Assembly: GCA_037190175.1 (NCBI GenBank)
Contig: JBBCJM010000131.1
Location: forward strand, 1 to 26,178
Reading direction: 5' to 3'
Length of the DNA stretch: 26,178 nt
Origin: JBBCJM01 sp037190175
GTDB lineage: Bacteria > Pseudomonadota > Alphaproteobacteria > Rhodobacterales > Rhodobacteraceae
The translations under genes and the position numbers were made by a program. Positions 1 to 6,037 of this stretch are shown piece after piece. The notes beneath the pieces were generated by a model that searched no databases, had not been told where the DNA came from, and saw nothing but the letters and a program-made list of their open reading frames with translations. How positions within the stretch are numbered: the stretch's first letter is position 1; each line of letters starts with the position of its first letter.

Positions 1-122
1 GGCGCGAAGGAAAACACCACACCCAGGCCCTCATCGCCCTCGCGCGCCGCCGCGTCACCGTCATCTGGACCATGCTCCAACGTCGCGAAGCCTTCGATCC
101 AGACAGAAAAGCAGCTCGACTT
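1..122 (+). mobile_element. IS110-type transposase, C-terminal remnant
   Basis: Frame 3 from base 3 reads a basic segment containing GKHHTQALIALARRRV followed by a WTML stretch. This resembles the C-terminal end of IS110/IS116-family transposases (usually GKxHxQALIALARRRxxVLWAML). The start lies outside the window. The frame has no stop where the transposase should end and runs on as antisense through the neighbouring ABC genes, so the element looks cut off just before the ATPase stop codon at 128-130. What is seen is about 40 codons of similarity. That it is a truncated insertion sequence and not a complete one is an inference. The exact right boundary is uncertain by about 10 bases. IS110 elements usually lack terminal inverted repeats, so no end can be defined by eye. 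Confidence 0.6.
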
Positions 123-127
123 ACGCA

Positions 128-931
128 TTACTCGGCCGCCAGCGGGCGGGCGGGCGCCGCGCCGCCCCAGAGCGCGGCCGAGACCGCGTCGGTCAGGGCA
201 TGGAACTCGGGCAGCCGGGTCATCTCGCGGTCGCGGGGCCGGGGCAGCGGCACGGCGATGTCCGCCACCACCCGGCCGGGGCGCGAGGAGAAGACCACCA
301 CCCGGTCGGCCAGCAGCACCGCCTCGGCCACCGAATGGGTGACCAGCAGGGTGGTGGTTCCCGTGGCCTCCCACAGCCTTGGCAGGTCCTCGTTCAGCCG
401 CAGGCGGGTCAGTTCATCGACCGCGCCGAACGGCTCGTCCAGCAGCAGGAGTTGCGGCTGGGTGGCCAGGCAGCGGGCGATGGCCACCCGCTGGCGCATC
501 CCGCCCGACAGTTCCGCCGGCCGCCGGTCCTCGAACCCGGCCAGGCCCACCAGATGGATCAGCCGGTCCACCGCCGGCCCGTCCGCCGGCTGCCGCGCCA
601 AGGTCAGCGCCAGCGCCACGTTGCCGCGCACCGTGCGCCAGGGCAGCAGCGAGGCGTCCTGGAACGCCATGGCCAGGCCCGCGCGGCGGGTGACCTCGGC
701 CGGCGCCTCGCCCCCGATGGCCACCGTGCCGGCCGTGGGCACCTCCAGCCCCGCGACCAGCCGCAGGAGGGTGGACTTGCCGCAGCCCGAGGGGCCCACC
801 AGCGCGGTGGTCCGCCCGGCCGCGAAGGTGAGGGTCAGGGGCGCCAGCGCCTCGATCCCGGCCGGCCCGGCGCCGAAGGTCCGGGCGAGCCCGGTGCAGA
901 CCACCTCGGGCGGGCCGTCAGCGTCAGCCAT
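128..931 (-). CDS. ABC transporter ATP-binding protein (SsuB/TauB-like)
   Basis: Cytoplasmic ATPase of an importer of the nitrate/sulfonate/taurine/thiamine-precursor type, 267 residues, a normal length for the family. Visible motifs are Walker A GPSGCGKST (46-54), Q-loop Q91, signature LSGGMRQR (141-148), Walker B LLLLDEPF (161-168) and switch His199. The ATG at 931 overlaps the stop of the binding-protein gene by 8 bases, so the two are translationally coupled and probably serve the same transporter. The stop TAA overlaps an ATG (TAATG, 126-130), the usual layout for a following permease gene, but the sequence beyond is the IS110 remnant and no permease is in the window. The substrate cannot be read from the sequence. 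Other SsuB-like subfamilies (ThiZ, pyrimidine-type) are possible. Confidence 0.93.
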   Translation of the reverse strand: MADADGPPEVVCTGLARTFGAGPAGIEALAPLTLTFAAGRTTALVGPSGCGKSTLLRLVAGLEVPTAGTVAIGGEAPAEVTRRAGLAMAFQDASLLPWRTVRGNVALALTLARQPADGPAVDRLIHLVGLAGFEDRRPAELSGGMRQRVAIARCLATQPQLLLLDEPFGAVDELTRLRLNEDLPRLWEATGTTTLLVTHSVAEAVLLADRVVVFSSRPGRVVADIAVPLPRPRDREMTRLPEFHALTDAVSAALWGGAAPARPLAAE

Positions 932-1907
932 GAACCTCCTCCAGGATCGAGCGGTCCCACAGATCGGGCGTCACCGTGCGGCCCAGGAGGGCGAGGGTGC
1001 GGATATTGGCCGCGACCGTCTCCTCGGTGAACCAGCCGAAGCCGTGGGCATCCGTCAGGTCGGAAAACATCAGGGGAACCTGCCGTTCGGCCTGAAGTTC
1101 CTGCGTGGGCAGGTCCAGCCCCTGGTCGGGGAAGACCTCGACCGTCAGCGCCGCCGCCGCCTTCGGGTCGGCGTGATAGTCGGTCCAGCCCATCGCCTCG
1201 CCCTTCAGCAGCGCCACCAGATCCGCGCGGCGGCTGGCGATGCTGTCGGTGGTGGCGATGTAGGTCTGCGAATGCAGGGCGTAACCGTGGTCGGCCATCA
1301 GCATGGTGACGTTCTCGACCCCCTGCATGGTCATGGCCACCGGCAGGTCGGTCTGCCAGCACAGCAGGCAGTCGACCTGGCCCGAGACCAGGGGCGCGGC
1401 GTCGTACTGGGTGGGGACGATCTCGATCCCGTTGATGTCGACGTTGTTCAGGGTGCAGAGCGCCTGGAGGACCGGGGTATTGGCCAGCGCCATGCCGATC
1501 TTCTTGCCGGTCAGGTCGGCGGGAGCGTTGACCGGGTTGCCGGGCAGCGAGGCGATGACGAAGGGGTTCTTCTGCATCGCCACGGCGAGGATCCTGAACG
1601 GCGCGCCCTCGGCCACCGCGGCGGCGGTATAGTCGGCCGCCGAGATGCCGATCAGCGCCTGGCCCGAGACCACCGGCGGCTCCACCGGCGCATTGGGCCC
1701 GCCGGGGTTCAGCGCCACCTCCAGCCCCAGGTCGCGCCAGTAGCCCTTTTCCCGGGCGATGTAGCTGCCGCCGAACTGCACCGAATGCAGCCAGGAAAGC
1801 TGCAGCGCGACCGGCGTCTGGGCCAGCGCGGGGCGCAGCGGCAAGGCCAGCGCGCCCATGCCGAGCGAGGAGACGGCGAGGAACCGGCGGCGGGAAAGGG
1901 CGGACAT
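924..1907 (-). CDS. ABC transporter substrate-binding protein, NMT1/THI5-like, Tat-exported
   Basis: Periplasmic binding protein of 327 residues. The N-terminus carries a twin-arginine signal (SRRRFLA at residues 5-11, a hydrophobic stretch, then an ALA-Q cleavage site near residue 29). The mature part begins with a LQLSWLHSVQFGG strand typical of NMT1/THI5/SsuA-like proteins, followed by a GYWRDLGL segment. Such proteins bind sulfonates, thiamine or riboflavin precursors, or nucleobase-like compounds; the substrate is not identifiable here. Start choice: AAAGGA lies 6 bases before the ATG at 1907. An in-frame ATG at 1922 would overlap the upstream stop as ATGA but would extend the signal peptide by five residues. 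It is coupled to the ATPase gene downstream and lies 11 bases after the LPG-synthase-like gene, so the transporter is part of the same minus-strand string. Confidence 0.9.
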   Translation of the reverse strand: MSALSRRRFLAVSSLGMGALALPLRPALAQTPVALQLSWLHSVQFGGSYIAREKGYWRDLGLEVALNPGGPNAPVEPPVVSGQALIGISAADYTAAAVAEGAPFRILAVAMQKNPFVIASLPGNPVNAPADLTGKKIGMALANTPVLQALCTLNNVDINGIEIVPTQYDAAPLVSGQVDCLLCWQTDLPVAMTMQGVENVTMLMADHGYALHSQTYIATTDSIASRRADLVALLKGEAMGWTDYHADPKAAAALTVEVFPDQGLDLPTQELQAERQVPLMFSDLTDAHGFGWFTEETVAANIRTLALLGRTVTPDLWDRSILEEVHG

Positions 1908-1913
1908 GGGCGT

Positions 1914-1919
1914 TCCTTT
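1914..1919 (-). promoter_or_regulatory. Shine-Dalgarno AAAGGA deciding the binding-protein start
   Basis: Read on the minus strand, AAAGGA stands 6 bases before the ATG at 1907. It lies inside the stop codon region of the preceding gene, which supports 1907 over the alternative ATG at 1922. The same 13-base string, GAAAGGAACGCCC, precedes the glpR start. Confidence 0.65.
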
Positions 1920-2797
1920 CATGGCTGACGAAGGGGGACGGGTCGCAGGACGAGCCACAGCGCCCCGGGCAGGGCGGCGGCGAGGCAGAGCGCGCCGAAG
2001 GCGGCCCCGGCGGCCACCCCGGCGGCGGGGGCGGCGCCGGCCAGCGGGAACAGCGCCGCCGCCGCCCCCTCGCGCCAGCCCCAGCCGGCCAGGCCGAAGG
2101 GGACCAGCATGGCGCAGAGGATCAGCGGCACCAGCGCCAGCACCTGCTCGGTGCCCAGATGGGTGCCGGTGGCCCGCGCGGCGGCGGCGAAGGACACGAG
2201 GTTCAGCGTGACGATGGCGAGGCCCAGGGCGATCTGGGCAGGCAGCACCGCGGGGGCCAGCAGCGCCCGGCGCAGGCCGGCGCCCACCCATGCCGGCCGC
2301 ACCGCCAGCAGGATGAACAGGGCCGCGGCCAGCGCCACCACGCCGAGGACGAAGGGCTGCAACCCGGCCGGCCAGCCGGGCTCGCCCAGGCTGAGGCCCA
2401 TCCCCAATGCCAGCGCCCCGAACATGAAGACCTGTCCCGCCAGCCGCTCCAGCGCCACCGCGGCGGCGGCGGGGGCGAGGCCGGCCTCTGCCCGCGCCCG
2501 CACCGCGCGCAGGGCGTCGCCGGTCACGCCGCCCGGCAGGGTCTGGTTCACGAACTGCGCCACGAAATACTCCCGCACCGCCTGCGCGCCGCCGATCCGC
2601 TGGCCCAGCGCGGCGGCTGTCACCTGCCAGCGCCGGGCCGAAAGCATGGTCTGCGTCATCAGCGCCGCCAAGGCCAGCGCCGCCCAGGCCGGATCGGCGG
2701 ATATGAGCCGCTCCGCCACCGCCCGCGCGTCGGTCAGGGCCAGCGCCAGCGCCAGCACGGCGAGCGGCAGGGCAAGGCTCAAGGCCCGCCGCATCAT
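1919..2797 (-). CDS. Lysylphosphatidylglycerol synthase-like transmembrane protein (UPF0104/YbhN family)
   Basis: Integral membrane protein of 292 residues, with roughly seven or eight hydrophobic segments and the QFVNQTLPGGVTGDALRA segment (about residues 85-103) characteristic of the UPF0104/YbhN and MprF flippase-domain superfamily. It has no C-terminal aminoacyl-transferase domain, so it is not a complete MprF. Proteins of this kind are thought to move or present lipid-linked molecules; no substrate can be assigned. The ATG at 2797 overlaps the stop of the sulfatase-fold gene (ATGA, 2794-2797), with a second ATG directly after it. It therefore belongs to the operon with the CDP-alcohol phosphatidyltransferase and the sulfatase-fold enzyme, which fits a lipid-head-group or glycan-decoration role. 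That role is inference. Confidence 0.85.
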   Translation of the reverse strand: MMRRALSLALPLAVLALALALTDARAVAERLISADPAWAALALAALMTQTMLSARRWQVTAAALGQRIGGAQAVREYFVAQFVNQTLPGGVTGDALRAVRARAEAGLAPAAAAVALERLAGQVFMFGALALGMGLSLGEPGWPAGLQPFVLGVVALAAALFILLAVRPAWVGAGLRRALLAPAVLPAQIALGLAIVTLNLVSFAAAARATGTHLGTEQVLALVPLILCAMLVPFGLAGWGWREGAAAALFPLAGAAPAAGVAAGAAFGALCLAAALPGALWLVLRPVPLRQP

Positions 2798-4419
2798 GGC
2801 GCGCCCTCCGAGAAGGCGGCCAGGAAACGGTCGCGGAACGCCTCCATCGGCCAGACCGGGCTTGCCGCATCGGGGACCAGGCCGGGGGCGAAGCCCCAGC
2901 CCTCCACCGCTGCCAGCACCTCCGGCGGGCCGATCAGGTGCAGCGGCACGTCGCGGTTGCCGACCTGCGAGACGAAGGCGGCCGCCGGATGGTCGCCCAG
3001 CAGCACGATCAGCGGCCCGTCCTGCCGCGCGGCGAAGTCGAGGCTGACCCGCAGCGCATAGTCGATGGCCTGCCGGTACTGGTCGCGCACCCGGTCGCGG
3101 TCGCGCCAGACGACCTCGGGCGGATCTACCCCCCGAACCATCGGGGCGAAGACCGTGCCGTCGCCCACCGCCTCCCACGGGACCGGCGTCGGCACCGGCA
3201 CCCAGGGGGCGTGCGAGGAGATCAGCGCGATCTGCGCGAAGAGCGGCCGGGGGTCGGGCGACAGGCGGTCGCGGAACCGGGCCAGCGTGAACTGGTCGGG
3301 CATGGTGATCCAGTTGAAGGCCGGGCCCTCATAGCCCATGGCGTCGCGGTCCAAGAGCACCTCGAACCCCAGCCGGGCGTGTTCGGGCCAGGGCATCGTG
3401 ATCGCCGGCATCACCGCGGCGGTGCGCCAGCCCTCGGCCTGCGCCATCTGGTAGAGCGTCGGCCGGCCCGAGGCCAGCAGCGCCCCGTGTTCCGACTGGC
3501 CCGCGACCCCCAGCCCCGAGGCCAGCGTGGCATGGGCCAGCCAGCTCTGCCCGCCCTCGATGGGCGAGGCCAGCCAGCCCGAGCGCATGGCGAGGCCGAC
3601 TGCCGCCAGCCGCGCCTCGCCCTCGCGCAGGGTGGCGAGGTGGCTGGGGGCGTAGAGCGGGTTGTCGATGCTGGCGCGGCCGTAGCTTTCCACGAAGACC
3701 ACCAGCACCTCGCGGCCCTTCAGCGCCGACAGCAGGCCGGCCCGCCCCGCGAAGGGGTCGCTGGCCGCTGCCCGGCGGAAGGTGGCAAGCTCGCCCAGGG
3801 TGCGGTTCCATTGCACCACCCGCTCGGCCGCCACCCGGGCGGTGAAGGCGGCGCCGGGGGGCTGGACTGGCAGCCGCCAGGCCCGCATGGCCTGGCCCAC
3901 CTCGGCCGCCGCGACCCCGGCCGCAAGCAGGGCCCCGGCCACCGCGGCGAGCCGCCAGCCGCCCCGGGCCAGCCCGACCCAGGCCCCGGTCGCGCGCCAG
4001 AGCGCCCAGGCCAGAGCCACCAGCGCCACCCCCACCCCCGCGGCCGCCGCCACCGCCAGGCCCAGCCCGGCCGCGGCGGACCCCAGCCGCCAGCCGGCGT
4101 CCACCAGATGCAGGTCCACCAGCGGGTTGAAGCCGCGGTTGAAGGCGGCGAACATGGCGAAATCCGCCAGCTTCACCAGCACCAGCGCCAGCAGCACCGC
4201 CACCAGTGCGCAGCGCAGCGCCCGGGCCCGCCCCGGCAACGCGGACAGGCCCAGCAGGATCGCCGGCCATTCCAGCGGAAAGACCGCCAGCGCGCCCCAG
4301 GTCAGCGCCTGCGGATGGTTGGGCTGCGCCAGCACCAGATACAGCAGCGCCGCCCCGGCCAGGGCGCGCAGGACCCGGCGCGAGGGGGCCGCCCTCAGTT
4401 CCGTCGTCGCCACAGCCAT
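2794..4419 (-). CDS. Membrane-anchored sulfatase/phosphoglycerol-transferase-fold protein
   Basis: 541 residues. The first ~180 residues hold about five hydrophobic segments; the rest is a periplasmic alkaline-phosphatase/sulfatase-superfamily domain. Likely metal and active-site positions are VFVESYGR (241-248), GGQSWLAHATL (289-299), SSHAPW (401-406) and LLGDHP (473-478). This is the architecture of LtaS, OpgB and EptA-type enzymes, which transfer phosphoglycerol or phosphoethanolamine from phospholipids; the sulfatase-maturation motif CxPxR is not seen. Ser292 would be the candidate nucleophile. The ATG at 4419 overlaps the upstream phosphatidyltransferase gene by 25 bases, with GGAG about 11 bases before it. 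opgGH lies 1.6 kb away, so phosphoglycerol transfer to periplasmic glucans is a possibility, but it is unproven. Confidence 0.82.
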   Translation of the reverse strand: MAVATTELRAAPSRRVLRALAGAALLYLVLAQPNHPQALTWGALAVFPLEWPAILLGLSALPGRARALRCALVAVLLALVLVKLADFAMFAAFNRGFNPLVDLHLVDAGWRLGSAAAGLGLAVAAAAGVGVALVALAWALWRATGAWVGLARGGWRLAAVAGALLAAGVAAAEVGQAMRAWRLPVQPPGAAFTARVAAERVVQWNRTLGELATFRRAAASDPFAGRAGLLSALKGREVLVVFVESYGRASIDNPLYAPSHLATLREGEARLAAVGLAMRSGWLASPIEGGQSWLAHATLASGLGVAGQSEHGALLASGRPTLYQMAQAEGWRTAAVMPAITMPWPEHARLGFEVLLDRDAMGYEGPAFNWITMPDQFTLARFRDRLSPDPRPLFAQIALISSHAPWVPVPTPVPWEAVGDGTVFAPMVRGVDPPEVVWRDRDRVRDQYRQAIDYALRVSLDFAARQDGPLIVLLGDHPAAAFVSQVGNRDVPLHLIGPPEVLAAVEGWGFAPGLVPDAASPVWPMEAFRDRFLAAFSEGAP

Positions 4420-5171
4420 GCCAAATCCACTCCGAAAGACACCGCCAGCGCCAGCGTGGCCAGCCCGCCGGCAAGGGTCGAGACCGGCGGCGCCACCACG
4501 GGCACCATCATCGCGGTCAGCACCGCGATCTGGATCACGCAGGCGGTCTTGCGCCCCGCCCGCGGCGGCAGGGGGGCGCCCAGCCAGGGCCAGGCGGCCG
4601 TCGCCGCCACGAAAGCATAGCGCATGAAGCCGAGGGCGATCACCCAGAACCCCGCCTTGCCCGAGACCAGCGCCACCAGCGACAAGAGCGCGGCCAGCAC
4701 CGCATCGACCTCCATGTCGAAGCGGGCCCCGTAGGGCGAGGCCAGCCCCGCCCGCCGGGCCAGCCAGCCGTCCACCCCGTCCAGCGCCAGCCCGGCCGTG
4801 ACCGCCGCCGCCAGCGCCCAGGCGAGCCGCTCGTTCCCCGCCAGCCCGCCGGGGATCAGCAGCACGGGAACCAGCAGGCAGGCCAGCGCGCCGCGCAGCA
4901 GGGTGACTGCATTGGCCGCACCGACCCGGCCGTGCGGATAGGCCACCGCCATCCCCCGCGCCGCCGCCCCCGCCAGCGCCAGCATCGCCAGCCCCGCCGC
5001 CGCCGCGCCGAGACCGCCGGCCCCGGGCATCGCCAGCGGCACCAGCGCCCAGAGCCCCGCAGCCAGCACCGCGCCAGCCGCCAGCAGCCGGCGGGCGGGG
5101 CGCTGGCCGGGCGGCGCAGGGCAGATCGCCCCTGCGCTGTGGTCCGGGACGGGCATTCGCGATTCGGCCAT
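4395..5171 (-). CDS. CDP-alcohol phosphatidyltransferase family membrane protein
   Basis: 258 residues with several hydrophobic segments. The complete CDP-alcohol phosphotransferase motif DxxDGxxAR-x8-GxxxDxxxD is present: D131, D134, G135, A138, R139, G148, D152, D156. Enzymes of this family join a CDP-activated lipid or alcohol to an acceptor alcohol in the inner membrane (PgsA, PssA, Pcs and relatives). The acceptor cannot be read from the motif. The protein is longer than PgsA (about 180-200 residues) because of an N-terminal extension with two extra hydrophobic segments. It is the first gene of the minus-strand operon, and the ATG at 5171 has a purine-rich AGGGGG about nine bases upstream. 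Its linkage to a sulfatase-fold enzyme and a flippase-like protein suggests a specialised phospholipid, not the housekeeping phosphatidylglycerol route. Confidence 0.87.
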   Translation of the reverse strand: MAESRMPVPDHSAGAICPAPPGQRPARRLLAAGAVLAAGLWALVPLAMPGAGGLGAAAAGLAMLALAGAAARGMAVAYPHGRVGAANAVTLLRGALACLLVPVLLIPGGLAGNERLAWALAAAVTAGLALDGVDGWLARRAGLASPYGARFDMEVDAVLAALLSLVALVSGKAGFWVIALGFMRYAFVAATAAWPWLGAPLPPRAGRKTACVIQIAVLTAMMVPVVAPPVSTLAGGLATLALAVSFGVDLAWLWRRRN

Positions 5172-5193
5172 CCTCTGCCCCCTGCATGGGGCG

Positions 5194-5222
5194 ATGAACC
5201 CGCCGCGTCATCGAACTGTCAA
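5194..5222 (-). promoter_or_regulatory. Candidate sigma-70-like promoter of the phosphatidyltransferase operon
   Basis: On the minus strand a perfect TTGACA (bases 5217-5222) is followed by a 17-base spacer and GTTCAT (5194-5199), a weak -10 with 3 of 6 consensus bases. Transcription would start about 15 bases before the ATG at 5171. The placement is good; the -10 is the weak point. Confidence 0.45.
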
Positions 5223-5285
5223 GAAAAGCCCTTCCGGTGCTATCCTCACCCACGAGGCGCGGCCTCTTGCGCCTTTTCGCAAGCC

Positions 5286-5291
5286 AGGGAG
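5286..5291 (+). promoter_or_regulatory. Shine-Dalgarno AGGGAG deciding the TTG start of cytochrome b561
   Basis: AGGGAG stands 6 bases before TTG 5298-5300. The next in-frame ATG, at codon 29, would remove the first haem ligand helix, so the TTG start is preferred. Confidence 0.6.
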
Positions 5292-5297
5292 CCTGCC

Positions 5298-5876
5298 TTG
5301 TCACACGCACGCGCCAATGCCTTCGCCAGCGAACACCCCGCCGCCGCCTACAAGCCCTTCGCCCGCGTCCTGCACTGGGTGATGGCGGTGCTGATCCTCT
5401 CCACCATCCCGGTCGGCACGCTGATGGTCATGCCGGGATGGAGCCGGGCGACCGGCGACGCCATGTTCATCTACCACAAGAACGTGGGCGTGATCCTGCT
5501 GATCCTGCTGGTGATCCGCTTCGTCTACCGGCTGATGAACCCGCCGCCGCCGCTGCCCGCCTCGGTGCCGCCTTTGCAGCAGATGGCGGCCCATGCCACG
5601 CATTGGGGCCTCTATCTGCTGGTGCTGGTCATGGCGGTTTCCGGCTATGTCCGTGTCAAGGCGGGCGGTTTTCCGCTGGAGGGGCCCGATGCGCTGGGCA
5701 TCCCCTCGCTGGTGGCCCGCAACGAGGCGGTGGCCAATACCGCCAGCATGGTCCACTACTGGACCCGCTTCGTGCTGATCCTCTTCATCCTGATGCATGT
5801 GGGCGCGGCGCTGTTCCACGGGATCGTGAAACGCGACGGGGTGTTCAGCCGGATGTGGCCGCGCAGCACGGGCTGA
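5298..5876 (+). CDS. Cytochrome b561 family membrane protein
   Basis: 192 residues, a normal length for the bacterial (CybB-like) cytochrome b561 family, which carries two haem b groups between four membrane helices and passes electrons from quinol in the inner membrane. Candidate haem ligands are His26 (LHWVM), His60 (IYHKN), His102 (THWGLY) and His167/His174 (MHVGAALFH). Hydrophobic helices lie at about residues 24-46, 59-80, 99-121 and 154-176. Translation starts on TTG at 5298 with AGGGAG six bases upstream. The gene is alone and diverges from the phosphatidyltransferase operon. Its electron acceptor is not evident from neighbours; a superoxide or general quinol oxidase role is known for relatives. 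Confidence 0.9.
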   Translation: MSHARANAFASEHPAAAYKPFARVLHWVMAVLILSTIPVGTLMVMPGWSRATGDAMFIYHKNVGVILLILLVIRFVYRLMNPPPPLPASVPPLQQMAAHATHWGLYLLVLVMAVSGYVRVKAGGFPLEGPDALGIPSLVARNEAVANTASMVHYWTRFVLILFILMHVGAALFHGIVKRDGVFSRMWPRSTG

Positions 5877-5893
5877 GGCACCCGGCGGAACAT

Positions 5894-5910
5894 CGCCCGA
5901 AAAACGGGCG
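5894..5910 (+). terminator. GC hairpin after cytochrome b561
   Basis: CGCCCG (5894-5899) pairs with CGGGCG (5905-5910) around an AAAAA loop, 17 bases after the stop codon. No T-run follows, so it may terminate weakly or only stabilise the transcript 3' end. Confidence 0.4.
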
Positions 5911-5958
5911 GCAGGGGGGCGGATCAGCGCCTCCTTGCCGGCCATCATACGGGGAGAC

Positions 5959-5988
5959 TTGCCAAATTCCCGCCGCCGACACTATCTG
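5959..5988 (+). promoter_or_regulatory. Candidate promoter of opgGH
   Basis: TTGCCA (5959-5964), an 18-base spacer and TATCTG (5983-5988) resemble -35 and -10 boxes. The start point would be near 5995, about 40 bases before the ATG at 6038. Read by eye only. Confidence 0.4.
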
Positions 5989-6037
5989 ACGCCGCAATGC
6001 AGCATCCCGGGGTGCCGTGCCGAGCCAGCTGCCGATC

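Noticed and set aside
72..1928. 618-codon plus-strand reading frame at the left end
   Set aside because: It runs antisense to two well-supported ABC transporter genes. Only its first ~17 codons belong to the transposase tail; the rest is a product of high GC with few stops.
924..2870. Longer binding-protein reading frame of 648 codons
   Set aside because: The extra N-terminal half is low-complexity Arg/Gly/Ala sequence lying over the LPG-synthase-like gene in another frame. The Tat signal and Shine-Dalgarno fix the real start at 1907.
2938..4620. Long plus-strand open frame rich in Gln, Arg and His
   Set aside because: Antisense shadow of the sulfatase-fold gene, with composition typical of GC-rich antisense frames and no domain.
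5217..5246. TGTCAA and TATCCT as a plus-strand promoter for cytochrome b561
   Set aside because: TGTCAA is better explained as the perfect TTGACA box of the minus-strand operon; as a plus-strand -35 it is poor. TATCCT (5241-5246) alone is not enough.
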